64,000 nucleotides of DNA from Rubritepida flocculans DSM 14296 (GTDB lineage: Bacteria > Pseudomonadota > Alphaproteobacteria > Acetobacterales > Acetobacteraceae), in assembly GCF_000425365.1 (NCBI RefSeq), contig NZ_AUDH01000008.1, positions 62,001 through 126,000 on the forward strand, read 5' to 3'. The position numbers were made by a program, and so were the translations under genes. This document shows, piece by piece, positions 1-9,126 of the stretch. The notes beneath the pieces were generated by a model. It ran no database searches and was not told where the DNA came from. It saw only the letters and a program-made list of their open reading frames with translations. Position 1 is the stretch's first letter. Each line of letters starts with the position of its first letter.

Positions 1-206
1 AAGCGCCCGCGCGCGGCCTGCAGCGCGGCCAGGGTGGCGGGGCCGGCCACCAGCCAGTCGGCGCGGCTGACGATGAGCGGCAGGCCGAAGGGGGCGGTCA
101 CCGTCTCCACCTGCGTGCCGGCGGGCGCGGCCGCGGCGGCCACGGCGGCGATTCGCCGCGTCACGCCCTCGGTCGTGTTGCTGTTGACCACGAGAATCCG
201 CGCCAT
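1..206 (-). CDS. Asp/Glu/hydantoin racemase family protein, N-terminal part
   Basis: The gene runs off the left edge, so only about the first 68 residues are visible, starting at the ATG at 204-206. The N-terminus reads [19 protein letters not shown], which is the typical opening of the Asp/Glu/hydantoin racemase superfamily (beta strand followed by an N-x-N-T-T loop). Family members are cofactor-independent racemases with two catalytic cysteines; neither cysteine lies in the visible part, so activity cannot be judged. It is divergent from the chemotaxis receptor gene across about 60 bases. A hydantoin racemase role is one possibility, and a dihydropyrimidinase-like gene lies 35 kb away, but no link is shown. 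Confidence 0.7.
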   Translation of the reverse strand, partial: MARILVVNSNTTEGVTRRIAAVAAAAAPAGTQVETVTAPFGLPLIVSRADWLVAGPATLAALQAARGR

Positions 207-266
207 GCCCGAAGCCCTCCTGCGGCGGTGGCCGCGCCGCGGCCCTTGGGGCTAAGCTTACGGCCC

Positions 267-1901
267 ATGGCACCCGACACCCAGGCCCCCGCCGAGGCCG
301 CCCCCCGCAGCGCCGGCGCCTCCCGCGCCGCGGCGCCCGGGCGGCTGCGCTGGGCCGGGCGCATCGGCACGCGCGCGGCGGCGATCGTGGCGCTCATGCT
401 CGCCGTCATCGCCTTCCTCGCGGGCAACGCGCTCGTGCAGCTCCAGCGCCAGGGCGAGATCATCGAGCAGATGGGCGTGCGCGACCGCGCGGCCATCGAG
501 GCGGTGGACGATTTCTCCAACGACGTGGCGGATTTCGCCCAGGCCTTCGCCGCCGTGCTCGCGGGCGCGCTGCCGCCCGCCGTCACCGCCCCGCGCATGG
601 TGCGCAACGCCGAGGGCATCATGGAGTCCTTCAACCTGCTGATGGAGAAGGTGGGCGCCCGGCTCGACCCCGTCGTCGCCACCGGCTCGCGCGACATGGC
701 CGCCCGCCTGCCCGACCTCGCCGAGCGCGTGCGGGAGGCCTTCCAGCGCCGCCTGCGCGACCAGTACGGGCCGCTGCAGGAGGAGTGGCTCGACATCGTG
801 GTGGCCTTCAACCGCCTCTCCGCCCAGGCGCGCGACATGATCCGCGCCGATGCGGATGCGAGCCGCGCCCGCGCCCACCGGCTGCAGGAGCAGGGCCGGC
901 GCGCCGCCATCCTGGGCGCGGTGGCGGGGGTGGTGGGGCTCGGCCTCGTCTGGCTCGTGCTGGTGCAGCTCACCGCGCGCCCGCTCGGACGGCTCGCCAA
1001 GGCCATGCAGGGGCTGGCGCGCGGCGACGCCGAGGTGGCGGTGCCAGGCGCTGGCCGCTCCGACCAGGTGGGCGAGATGGCGCAGGCGGTGGAGGTGTTC
1101 AAGCAGAACCTCGCCAACACGCGCCGCCTGATGGACCAGGCGCTGGAGGGCGCGCGCCGCACCGCCGTCGTCACCACCCAGGCGAGCCAGGCGATCGGCC
1201 AGGTGAGCGAGGGCGCGATGACCCAGCTTGCGGAGCTGCGCCAGGTCTCGGACGCGCTCTCCCACACCGCCGAGGCGGTGGCGGAGGTGGGCCGCAGCAC
1301 GCAGCAGGCGCGCGACACGGCGGCCGAGGCGCGCGCCCTGCTGGCCGACAGCCTCGCCCGGGTGCGCACGCTGATCGAGACGGTGGACGCGGTGGGCGAG
1401 GACACGGAGCGCGTGACGCGCATCGCCGCCACCATCGCGAAGATCGCCACCCAGACCAACATCCTCGCCATCAACGCCGCCATCGAGGCGGCGCGCGCGG
1501 GCGAGCACGGACGCGGCCTCGCGGTGGTGGCCGAGGAGGTGCGCGCGCTCGCCGCCAACACCGAGGCGCTGGCGCAGGAGATCGCGGATGTGGTGCTGCT
1601 CGCCGGCCGCCGCACGCGCGAGGGCGCGGGCACCGCGGCCGCCGTGGGCGAATCCATGGACGGGCTGGAGCGGCTGACGGGCGAGAGCGCGCGGCTCGCC
1701 GCGGCCATCGCGGTGGCGATGGAGGAGCAGCAGACCACCATCGCCTCGCTCGACGAGCGGGTGGCCACGCTCACGCGCATCGGCCAGTCCAACGCCACCG
1801 CCGCGGAGGAGATCACCGTGACCATGATCGACCTCTCCCGCCTCGCCGCCGAGGCGCGCGAGGCGGTGGAGAGCATGGCGGCGCGGCCCCATGGAGGGTG
1901 A
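267..1901 (+). CDS. Methyl-accepting chemotaxis protein
   Basis: Inner-membrane chemoreceptor of about 544 residues that would signal to CheA/CheW. It shows a membrane segment near residues 33-59, a short helical extracytoplasmic region, a second membrane segment near 213-235, a HAMP linker directly after it, and a long cytoplasmic coiled coil. The conserved signalling hairpin ([20 protein letters not shown]) lies near residues 392-411, followed by [13 protein letters not shown]-type residues. The sensing region is small and matches no ligand domain I recognise; a four-helix bundle is likely. A GTG at 228 is also in frame, but the ATG at 267 avoids a 13-residue low-complexity leader. The next gene starts three bases after the stop, suggesting a signalling operon. 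Confidence 0.88.
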   Translation: MAPDTQAPAEAAPRSAGASRAAAPGRLRWAGRIGTRAAAIVALMLAVIAFLAGNALVQLQRQGEIIEQMGVRDRAAIEAVDDFSNDVADFAQAFAAVLAGALPPAVTAPRMVRNAEGIMESFNLLMEKVGARLDPVVATGSRDMAARLPDLAERVREAFQRRLRDQYGPLQEEWLDIVVAFNRLSAQARDMIRADADASRARAHRLQEQGRRAAILGAVAGVVGLGLVWLVLVQLTARPLGRLAKAMQGLARGDAEVAVPGAGRSDQVGEMAQAVEVFKQNLANTRRLMDQALEGARRTAVVTTQASQAIGQVSEGAMTQLAELRQVSDALSHTAEAVAEVGRSTQQARDTAAEARALLADSLARVRTLIETVDAVGEDTERVTRIAATIAKIATQTNILAINAAIEAARAGEHGRGLAVVAEEVRALAANTEALAQEIADVVLLAGRRTREGAGTAAAVGESMDGLERLTGESARLAAAIAVAMEEQQTTIASLDERVATLTRIGQSNATAAEEITVTMIDLSRLAAEAREAVESMAARPHGG

Positions 1902-1904
1902 GGG

Positions 1905-3059
1905 GTGAGCGCCGCGATCCTCGTCGTGGACGACAGCGGCTTCAACCGGCTGCTGCTGAAGCGCCGCCTCGCCGAGCTCGGCTACGGCGAGCCGGAGATG
2001 GCGACGAACGGGCTGGAGGCGCTCGCGGCCCTCGCCGCGCGCCGCTTCGACGTGATGCTGCTCGATCTCGAGATGCCCGAGCTCGACGGCATCGGGGTGC
2101 TGGAGCGGCTGCATGGGATGGCCGATGCGCCGCCGGTGATCGTGATCTCCGCGCAGACCGAGATGTCGGGCGTGATCCGCTGCATCGAGCTCGGCGCCGA
2201 GGACTACCTGCCCAAATCCTTCGACCCGCCGCTGCTCAAGGCGCGGCTGCAGGCCGTGCTGGAGAAGAAGCGGCTGCGCGACCTCGCGGCCGAGCGGCTG
2301 GCGGCGCTGGAGGCGGAGCTGGAATCGGCGCGGCGCGCGCAGCTCTCCCTCGTGCCGCGGGATTTCGCGCGCCTCTCGCGCGCGGCGCTCACCGTGGCGG
2401 CGCACATGGAGCCGGCGCGCGAGGTGGGCGGGGATCTCTACGACATCCTGCCCCTCGGCGCGCGCCATCTGATGTTCGCGGTGGCGGATGTGGCGGGGAA
2501 GGGCGCCTCGGCGGGGCTGACCATGGCGCGCGCCTTCGGTCTGATCCGCGCCGCCGCGCGGCTCGCGGACGCCGCGGGCCGCCTGCCCGACCCGGCGGAG
2601 CTGCTCGGCATCGCCAACGAGGATCTCGCCGCCGAGAACCCGGAGATGACCTTCATCACCGCCGCCCTGGGCGTGGTGGACGCGCAGAGCGGCGAGGGGC
2701 GCATCTGCGTCGCGGGGCATGAGGCGCCGCTGCTTCTCGCCGCCTCGGGGGCGCGGACGCTGGAGGGTTACCGCGTGCAGCCCGCGCTGGGCGTGCTGGA
2801 GGGCTTCGCCTATGCCTCCGCGCCCTTCGCCCTGGCGCCCGGCGAAGGGCTGCTGCTGATCAGCGACGGCGTGACCGAGGCGCATGATCCCGAGGGCGCG
2901 CTGTTCGGCAAGGAGCGCATGATGGGCGCGCTCGGCGCCTTGACCGGGCCGGCCGAGGCCATCGCCGCGCTGCTCGCCGCCGTGCAGGGCTTCGCGCGCG
3001 GCGCGCCGCCGGCCGATGACGTGACGGTGCTGGCGCTCACCCGCGCCGGCGCGGGCTGA
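1905..3059 (+). CDS. Response regulator with PP2C-type (RsbU/SpoIIE) phosphatase domain
   Basis: Fused signalling protein of 384 residues with a GTG start. The receiver domain fills about residues 1-120, with acidic pocket residues D9/D10, phospho-acceptor D54 in the MLLDLEMPELDG strand and a switch lysine in LPKSF. After a coiled linker comes a PPM/SpoIIE serine phosphatase domain with metal-binding motifs EVGGDLYD and VADVAGKG. The family dephosphorylates anti-anti-sigma factors or other partner proteins in response to receiver phosphorylation. No anti-sigma partner gene is visible nearby. It sits three bases downstream of the chemoreceptor gene, so the two are probably co-transcribed and may share an input. 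The stop is 11 bases before the next gene. Confidence 0.88.
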   Translation: MSAAILVVDDSGFNRLLLKRRLAELGYGEPEMATNGLEALAALAARRFDVMLLDLEMPELDGIGVLERLHGMADAPPVIVISAQTEMSGVIRCIELGAEDYLPKSFDPPLLKARLQAVLEKKRLRDLAAERLAALEAELESARRAQLSLVPRDFARLSRAALTVAAHMEPAREVGGDLYDILPLGARHLMFAVADVAGKGASAGLTMARAFGLIRAAARLADAAGRLPDPAELLGIANEDLAAENPEMTFITAALGVVDAQSGEGRICVAGHEAPLLLAASGARTLEGYRVQPALGVLEGFAYASAPFALAPGEGLLLISDGVTEAHDPEGALFGKERMMGALGALTGPAEAIAALLAAVQGFARGAPPADDVTVLALTRAGAG

Positions 3060-3070
3060 GCGGGCCGGCC

Positions 3071-3778
3071 ATGCGCCTCGGCTTCGGGCTGATGTGCAAG
3101 GCCCCGCGGCCCGGCCTCAGCAAGACGCGCCTCGCCGCCTCGCTGGGCGCGGAGGCGGCGGTGGGGCTCGCGCGCGCCCTGCTCCTGGACAGCGCGGCGC
3201 TGCTGCGCACGCTGGCCGATGCGGCGCATGCGCCCTGCATCGCCTTCCACGCCCCCGCCGATGCGGCCGGGGAGATGGCGGCGCTGCTGCCCGGCTGGGA
3301 GATGCGGGCGCAGCCCTGGGGCGATCTGGGCGCGCGGATGGGCGCGGCCCTGGACCATCTCTTCGCGCGGGGTGCGCAGGGCGCGGTGCTGATCGGCGCC
3401 GATGCGCCCACCCTGCCGCGCGCGCTGCTCGAACTGCTGTGCAGCGCGCTGGCGCGCGGGGCCGACGCCGCGCTGATCCCCGCCTACGACGGCGGCTATT
3501 GCGCGCTGGGGGCCGCGCGCCCCGTCCCCGCCGTCCTGGCCGGCATGCCCTGGAGCACACCCGGGCTTATGGAGGCCACCCGCCAGGCGGCCGAGGCCGC
3601 GGGGCTGCGCCTCGCCGTGCTCGCGCCCTGGCATGACGTGGATGCGGCGGAGGATCTCGATCTGCTGCGCCTGACGCTGCGCGGGCTGGCGCCGGCCGGG
3701 CTTTCGCCCCTGCCGCCCTGGCCCGCGCACGCCACGCGCATCGCGCTCGGCGCGTCAGTGGATCTCCGGCTCGGGTGA
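3071..3778 (+). CDS. TIGR04282/DUF2064 family glycosyltransferase-like protein
   Basis: Protein of 235 residues that opens with a nucleotide-sugar-transferase-like core (MRLGFGLMCKAPRPGLSKTR) and carries the GADAPTLP strand-turn near residues 115-122. Both are typical of the DUF2064/TIGR04282 family, GT-A-fold proteins related to MobA and CofC nucleotidyltransferases. The function of most members is unknown; some sit in arsenosugar biosynthesis clusters, but no such genes are nearby here. It lies 11 bases after the phosphatase gene on the same strand and its 3' end overlaps the convergent dehydratase gene by 24 bases. Confidence 0.75.
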   Translation: MRLGFGLMCKAPRPGLSKTRLAASLGAEAAVGLARALLLDSAALLRTLADAAHAPCIAFHAPADAAGEMAALLPGWEMRAQPWGDLGARMGAALDHLFARGAQGAVLIGADAPTLPRALLELLCSALARGADAALIPAYDGGYCALGAARPVPAVLAGMPWSTPGLMEATRQAAEAAGLRLAVLAPWHDVDAAEDLDLLRLTLRGLAPAGLSPLPPWPAHATRIALGASVDLRLG

Positions 3779-5476
3779 GGGCGCGCCGCGCTCGAGAAAG
3801 TCGAGATCGCAGCCCGCATCCGCCTGGCGGACATGGCGCTGGTAGAGCCCCGTCCAGCCGCGCTGCTGCACCGCCTTGCGCGGGGCCCAGGCGGCGCGGC
3901 GGGCGGCGAGCACCGCCTCGTCCACCAGCAGGTCGAGCCGCCGCTTCGGCACGTCGAGCGCGATCATGTCGCCATCCCGCACCAGCGCGAGGGGGCCGCC
4001 CAGCGCCGCCTCCGGCGCGACATGCAGCACGCAGGTGCCGTAGCTCGTGCCGGACATCCGCGCGTCCGACACGCGCACCATGTCGCGCACGCCGAGCGCC
4101 AGGATCTTCTTCGGCAGCGGCAGCATGCCCCATTCCGGGAAGCCCGGCCCGCCCACCGGCCCGGCCTCGCGCAACACCAGCACGGTCTCGGGCGTCACCG
4201 GCAGGGCGGGATCGTCGAGCCGCGCGTCGAGGTCGTTGTAGTCCTCGAATACGAGGGCGGGGCCGGTGTGGACCAGCAGCCCGGGGCTCGCGGCGCTGTG
4301 CTTGATCACCGCGCCATCGGGCGCGAGGCTGCCGCGCAGCACCGCCACGCCGCCCTCGGGGAAGATCGGGTTGTCGAGCGGGCGGATCACGTCGCGGTCG
4401 AACACCTCCGCCCCTTCGAGCTGCGCGCCCAGCGTGCCGTTCACCGTGCGCGCATCGAGGGCGAGATGCGGCGCGAGCGTGGCGAGGAAGCCCCGGCTGC
4501 CGCCCGCGTAGAAGAAATCCTCCATCAGATGCGTGCTGCCGTTCGGCCGCAGATTGGCGATCAGCGGCACGCGCCGGCTGATGGCGTCGAAGCGGTCGAG
4601 GTCCATCGCGATTCCCGCACGCCGCGCGATGGCGATGAGGTGCGGGATGGCGTTGGTGGAGCCGCCGAAGGCCATGGTCGCGGCCACCGCGTTGTCGAGG
4701 CTGCGCTGGTCGAGCAGCCGGGCGAGAGTGAGATCCTCCCACACCATGGCCACGATGCGCCGCCCCGCGGCGGCCGCCATGCGCGGATGCGCGGAATCCA
4801 CCGCCGGGATGGAGGCGGCGCCGGGCAGCGTCAGCCCCATCGCCTCGGCGGCCAGCGCCATGGTGCTCGCCGTGCCCGCCGTCATGCAGGTGCCGGCCGA
4901 GCGGGAGAGGCCGGATTCCATCTCCTTCCACGCCTGCTGCGTGATGGTGCCTGCGCGCAGCTCCGCGTGATACTTCCACACATCGCTGCCCGAGCCGAGC
5001 TTGCGCCCGCGCCAATGCCCGCTCAGCATCGGCCCCGCGGGCACATAGATGGCGGGCAGCCCCATGCTGATCGCGCCCATGATGAGCGCGGGGCCCGTCT
5101 TGTCGCAGCCGCCCATCAGCACCAGCCCGTCGAGCGGCAGGCTGCGCGCGATCTCCTCCGTCTCCATCGCGAGGAAGTTGCGGTAGAGCATGGTGGAGGG
5201 TTTCTGGAACACCTCGCGCAGCGCCATGGCCGGGATTTCCACCGGAACGCCGCCCGCCGCCCAGACGCCGCGCTTCACGTCCTGCGCGCGTTCGCGGAAA
5301 TGCGCGTGGCAGTGCATCAGGTCGGACCAGGTGTTGACGATCCCGATCACCGGCCGTCCCTGGAACTCCTCATGGCCGAGGCCGAGCTGCAGCATGCGCG
5401 AGCGGTGGTTCGCCGCGCGCATGCCCTCCGCGCCGAACCAGCGGTGGCTGCGGAGCTCCTCCGGGCGCTTCGGCAT
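3755..5476 (-). CDS. IlvD/Edd family dehydratase, sugar-acid (L-arabonate-like) type
   Basis: Fe-S dehydratase of 573 residues that would remove water from a 2,3-dihydroxy acid to give a 2-keto-3-deoxy acid. The three cluster cysteines are C56 (DLMHCHAH), C124 (GGCDKTGP) and C197 (AGTCMTAGTAST). This spacing and the N-terminus RSHRWFGAEGMRAANHRS resemble [2Fe-2S] L-arabonate/pentonate dehydratases more than biosynthetic IlvD. The gene lies directly upstream, in the same direction, of no other gene; the preceding short-chain dehydrogenase gene ends one base before its start, so the two are probably co-transcribed. Substrate is inferred from family only; branched-chain dihydroxyacid dehydratase remains possible. 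Confidence 0.85.
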   Translation of the reverse strand: MPKRPEELRSHRWFGAEGMRAANHRSRMLQLGLGHEEFQGRPVIGIVNTWSDLMHCHAHFRERAQDVKRGVWAAGGVPVEIPAMALREVFQKPSTMLYRNFLAMETEEIARSLPLDGLVLMGGCDKTGPALIMGAISMGLPAIYVPAGPMLSGHWRGRKLGSGSDVWKYHAELRAGTITQQAWKEMESGLSRSAGTCMTAGTASTMALAAEAMGLTLPGAASIPAVDSAHPRMAAAAGRRIVAMVWEDLTLARLLDQRSLDNAVAATMAFGGSTNAIPHLIAIARRAGIAMDLDRFDAISRRVPLIANLRPNGSTHLMEDFFYAGGSRGFLATLAPHLALDARTVNGTLGAQLEGAEVFDRDVIRPLDNPIFPEGGVAVLRGSLAPDGAVIKHSAASPGLLVHTGPALVFEDYNDLDARLDDPALPVTPETVLVLREAGPVGGPGFPEWGMLPLPKKILALGVRDMVRVSDARMSGTSYGTCVLHVAPEAALGGPLALVRDGDMIALDVPKRRLDLLVDEAVLAARRAAWAPRKAVQQRGWTGLYQRHVRQADAGCDLDFLERGAPSPEPEIH

Positions 5477-5477
5477 C

Positions 5478-6236
5478 TCAGCGCGGGGCCATGCGGATCG
5501 CGCCGTCGAGGCGGATCGTCTCGCCGTTGAGGTAGCCGTTCTCCACGATGTGCATGGCGAGCTTCGCGTATTCGTCCGGGTTGCCGAGGCGATGCGGGTT
5601 GGGCACGCTCTGCGCCAGCGACTGCTTGATGGGATCGGCGAGGCGCTGGAGCATCGGCGTGTCGAAGATGCCCGGCGCGATGGTGCAGACGCGGATCAGG
5701 CGGCTCGCGAGGTCGCGCGCCGCGCAGAGGGTGAATCCGATCACGCCCGCCTTGGAGGAGGCGTAGGGGATCTGCCCGATCTGCCCCTCATAGCCGGCCA
5801 CCGACGCGGTGAGGATGCACACGCCGCGCTCGCCCTCCACCGGTTCCGTCCTCGCCATGGCGGCGGCGGCGAGGCGCACGGCGTTGAAGGTGCCGGTGAG
5901 GTTCACCTTGATGATGGCCTCGAAATGCGCGAGCGCGCCGGGGGCGCCGTCCTTGTCGAGGATGCGCAGCGCGCCGCCGCGGCCCGCGCAATGCACCAGC
6001 ACGCGCACGGGGCCCATGGCCTCGGCCGCCGCGACGGCGGCCTGCATGCTCGCCTCCTCCGTCACATCCGCCGGGCAGAAGCGGCCGCCCAGCTCCTTCG
6101 CCACCGCCTCTCCGTTCGATGCCGGGAGATCGGCGATCAGCACCTTCGCCCCCGCCGCCGCCAGCCGCTTCGCCGAGGCGAGGCCGAGCCCCGAGGCCCC
6201 GCCCGTCACGATCGCCGCCGCACCCTTCACGTCCAT
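5478..6236 (-). CDS. Short-chain dehydrogenase, HSD10-like 3-hydroxyacyl-CoA dehydrogenase
   Basis: NAD-dependent SDR of 252 residues with the TGGASGLG cofactor loop (11-18), catalytic S145, Y158 and K162, and the C-terminal block VPNPHRLGNPDEYAKLA typical of type II 3-hydroxyacyl-CoA dehydrogenases (HSD17B10-like). The family oxidises (S)-3-hydroxyacyl-CoAs and branched analogues in beta-oxidation. The ATG at 6234-6236 follows a strong GGAGGGAG ribosome site; a much longer in-frame reading upstream is antisense to the ligase gene and was rejected. It is divergent from the acyl-CoA ligase gene at 6342, so the two may serve one fatty or aromatic acid pathway. Confidence 0.88.
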   Translation of the reverse strand: MDVKGAAAIVTGGASGLGLASAKRLAAAGAKVLIADLPASNGEAVAKELGGRFCPADVTEEASMQAAVAAAEAMGPVRVLVHCAGRGGALRILDKDGAPGALAHFEAIIKVNLTGTFNAVRLAAAAMARTEPVEGERGVCILTASVAGYEGQIGQIPYASSKAGVIGFTLCAARDLASRLIRVCTIAPGIFDTPMLQRLADPIKQSLAQSVPNPHRLGNPDEYAKLAMHIVENGYLNGETIRLDGAIRMAPR

Positions 6237-6341
6237 GCGCTCCCTCCTTGCCGTCTCGCGCAGAGCGCACCACGCGGGCTTGCTTGACGCAAGACGGGCG
6301 GGGCGGAACCATCGCGCAAAGGGGAAGGAGAGGAGACGCCC

Positions 6342-7856
6342 ATGCCGCTGCTGGCCGAACGCGCACGCGCGACACCCGGCAAGCCCGCGGCCATCTTCCC
6401 CGACACGGGCGAGGTGCTGCGCTTCGCGGAGCTCGACGCGCGCGCGAACCAGGCGGCGCATGGCCTCATCGCGCTCGGCCTCGTGCCCGGCGAGGGCATC
6501 GCGCTGCTGCTCGAGAACACGCCCGAGTTCCTGATCCTGAGCTATGGCGCGAAGCGGGCGGGGCTGATGGTGACGCCGCTCTCCATCCATCTGCGCCCGC
6601 CCGAGGTCGCGCATGTGCTGCGCGATTCCGGCGCGCGGCTGCTGGTGGCGGGGGCCTCGCTCGGCGCGCTCGCCGCGGCCCTCGATCTCGAGGGGGTGCC
6701 GCACCGCTTCAGCGCGGGCGGCGCGATCCCCGGCTACCGGCCGCTCGCGGCGCTTCTGGAGGGCCAGCCCACGCAATGGCCCGAGGGCGAGCGGCCCATC
6801 GGGCGCGAGTTCCTCTACTCCTCCGGCACCACCGGTCTGCCCAAGGGCATCCGCCGCCCGCTCATCCCCTTCGCGGACCGCCTCAAGCCCGAGTTCGACA
6901 TGAGCTGGAAGCCCTTCTACGGCTTCGACGAGAACACCGTCTATCTCTCGCCCGCGCCCCTCTACCACGCGGCGCCCAACCGCTACGTGCAGCGGACCAT
7001 CGACCATGGCGGCACGGCGGTGATCATGCGCAAGTTCGACGCGGCGCGCGCGCTCGCGCTCATCGAGGCGCATCGCGTCACGCACAGCCAATGGGTTCCG
7101 ACCATGTTCGTGCGCCTGCTCGCCCTGCCCGAGGAGGTGCGGCGGCGGCGCGACCTCTCCAGCCACCGCTGCGCCATCCACGCCGCCGCACCCTGCCCGA
7201 TCCCGGTCAAGCGCGCGATGATCGCCTGGTGGGGGCCGATCCTGCGCGAGTACTACGCGGGCAGCGAGGGCATCGGCACCACCTTCATCGACAGCGAGAC
7301 CTGGCTGCGCAAACCCGGCAGCGTGGGCCGCCCCGCCTATGGGCGCGTGCACATCTGCGACGAGGAGGGCCGCGAACTGCCGCCCGGCGAGACGGGGCGC
7401 ATCTGGTTCGAGGGCGGCGCGCGCTTCGCCTACCACAACGACCCCGAGAAGACCGCCGCCGCCTACAACGACAAGGGCTGGGCTACGCTGCACGACCTCG
7501 GCTGGCTGGACGAGGAGGGTTTCCTCTACCTCTCCGACCGGCGCGCCGACCTCATCCTCTCCGGCGGCGTGAACATCTATCCGGCCGAGATCGAGGCGGT
7601 GCTCGCGCAGCATCCGCGCGTTTCGGAAGCGGCGGTGATCGGCGTGCCCGATCCGGAGTTCGGCGAGCGTCCGCGCGCCCTCATCGTGCCGCGTGGCGGC
7701 GCGGGGGATGCGGCGCTGGCGGAGGAGCTGATCGCGCTCTGCCGCGCGAATCTCGCCGGGCCCAAGGTGCCGCGCGCCGTGGAGTTCCTGGAGGAGCTGC
7801 CGCGCAGCGAGGCCGGCAAGCTGCTGCGCCGCGTGCTGAAGGAGCGCTACCTATAG
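6342..7856 (+). CDS. AMP-dependent acyl-CoA synthetase (ANL superfamily)
   Basis: Cytoplasmic ligase of 504 residues that activates a carboxylic acid to its acyl-CoA through an acyl-adenylate. The P-loop motif YSSGTTGLPKG is at residues 159-169, the adenylate-binding YYAGSEG block follows near residues 302-308, the hinge aspartate lies in LYLSDRRADLI, and the acylation lysine lies in RSEAGKLLRR near the C-terminus. All ANL core motifs are intact. A good ribosome site (GGAAGGAGAGG) precedes the ATG. Chain-length or ring preference cannot be read from sequence. The 3' end overlaps the convergent oxidase gene by six bases. Confidence 0.9.
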   Translation: MPLLAERARATPGKPAAIFPDTGEVLRFAELDARANQAAHGLIALGLVPGEGIALLLENTPEFLILSYGAKRAGLMVTPLSIHLRPPEVAHVLRDSGARLLVAGASLGALAAALDLEGVPHRFSAGGAIPGYRPLAALLEGQPTQWPEGERPIGREFLYSSGTTGLPKGIRRPLIPFADRLKPEFDMSWKPFYGFDENTVYLSPAPLYHAAPNRYVQRTIDHGGTAVIMRKFDAARALALIEAHRVTHSQWVPTMFVRLLALPEEVRRRRDLSSHRCAIHAAAPCPIPVKRAMIAWWGPILREYYAGSEGIGTTFIDSETWLRKPGSVGRPAYGRVHICDEEGRELPPGETGRIWFEGGARFAYHNDPEKTAAAYNDKGWATLHDLGWLDEEGFLYLSDRRADLILSGGVNIYPAEIEAVLAQHPRVSEAAVIGVPDPEFGERPRALIVPRGGAGDAALAEELIALCRANLAGPKVPRAVEFLEELPRSEAGKLLRRVLKERYL

Positions 7857-9122
7857 CCCGAGGCGATCGCGGATCCGCCCCTCCCAGAGCTTGGCGAGCA
7901 CGCCGAGCTTCCAGAACCTGTGGAAGGGGATGGGCGCGATGGAGGTGACGGGCATGTCGAGTTGCTCGGCCGGCGTGCCCGTCAGGCGGCGCGCGATCTC
8001 GCGGCCCATGACGGTCGCCATCGCCACGCCGCGCCCGTTGTAGCCCAGCGCCGCGATCACGCCGGGTGCGGGCTCGTGCAGGTGCGGGTAGTGGTCCTTC
8101 GTCATGGCGAGCTGGCCGTTCCAGCGATGCGTCCAGGAGAGCCCGCGCAGCTCGGGCCACAGGCGCTCGGCATAGCGGAGGAGGTAGCCGATGGGCGCGG
8201 TGTCGCGGATGGGCGATTGCGGGCCGCGCCCGCCCATCAGCAGCCGGTTCGCGCGGTCCATGCGGTAATAGACGGTGATGCGCCCTGCCTCGTAGAGCGA
8301 GGCGCGGCGCGGCATGATGCGCCGCGCCACCTCCTCGGCGATGGGCGCGGAGGCGGCGATGGAGCTGAAGACAGGCACCACGCTCTCGCGCAGCGAGGGC
8401 CAGAGCGCATCGGTATAGCCATTGGTGGCGAGCACGAGGCTGTCCGCGCGCACGCTGCCCCTGGGCGTCGTGACGCGCCAGCCCGCGCCCTCGCGCGCGA
8501 GGGAGAGGGCGCGCGTGCCGCCATGCAGACGCGCGCCCTGGGCGATGGCTGCGCGCGCAAGGCCCCGCGCATAGGCCAGCGGATGGAGGTCGCCGCCACG
8601 GGCGTCGAACATCGCGCCCGCGTAGCGCTCCGTGCCGGTCATCGCCGCCGTCTCGGCGGCGTCGAGGAAGCGCACGGGGCCGCCGCGGCGCGCGCATTGC
8701 TCGGCGGTGCGGCGCACGGCCTCGGCGTTGGCGGGGCCGATGGCGGCGCGGATCGTGCCCTCCTGCCGCGCCTCGCAGGCGATCTGGTGCCGGCGGATCA
8801 GCGCGAACACCGCATCCGGCGCGCCATAGCTGAGCGCGAGCATGCGCGCGCCGAGGTCGGGGCCCCAGTCGCGCTCCACCTCGTCGGGGTCGGGCTTCAG
8901 GCCCGGGTTCACCTGCCCGCCATTGCGGCCCGAGGCGCCCCAGCCCGGCTCCTCCGCCTCGAGCAGCAGCACGTCCACGCCGGCCTCGGCCAGATGCAGC
9001 GCGGCCGAGAGCCCGGTGAAGCCGCCGCCGATGACGCAGACATCCGCGCGCGCCTCGCCCTCGAGCGGCGGCGTGGGCGGGGCAGGGGGGGCGGTCTCGG
9101 CGTAGAGGCTCGGCGGCAGCAT
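7851..9122 (-). CDS. FAD-dependent amine/amino acid oxidoreductase (DAO family)
   Basis: Flavoprotein of 423 residues with the dinucleotide motif VIGGGFTGLSAALHLAEAG at about 30-48 and the GWGASGRNGGQVNPG block that marks the glycine/D-amino acid oxidase (DAO) family, closest in layout to gamma-glutamylputrescine oxidases (PuuB). It would oxidise a secondary amine or amino acid and feed electrons to oxygen or a quinone. The gene starts four bases downstream of the stop of a polar amino acid ABC transporter operon on the same strand, so the transporter probably supplies the substrate. A second DAO gene of the same size lies at 43.9 kb next to tctABC. Confidence 0.85.
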   Translation of the reverse strand: MLPPSLYAETAPPAPPTPPLEGEARADVCVIGGGFTGLSAALHLAEAGVDVLLLEAEEPGWGASGRNGGQVNPGLKPDPDEVERDWGPDLGARMLALSYGAPDAVFALIRRHQIACEARQEGTIRAAIGPANAEAVRRTAEQCARRGGPVRFLDAAETAAMTGTERYAGAMFDARGGDLHPLAYARGLARAAIAQGARLHGGTRALSLAREGAGWRVTTPRGSVRADSLVLATNGYTDALWPSLRESVVPVFSSIAASAPIAEEVARRIMPRRASLYEAGRITVYYRMDRANRLLMGGRGPQSPIRDTAPIGYLLRYAERLWPELRGLSWTHRWNGQLAMTKDHYPHLHEPAPGVIAALGYNGRGVAMATVMGREIARRLTGTPAEQLDMPVTSIAPIPFHRFWKLGVLAKLWEGRIRDRLGL

Positions 9123-9126
9123 GGCG

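Noticed and set aside
258-2885. Long minus-strand reading frame of about 875 codons opposite the chemoreceptor and phosphatase genes
   Set aside because: It is antisense to two well-supported genes, is rich in His, Arg and Gly repeats without domains, and reflects the scarcity of stop codons at very high GC.
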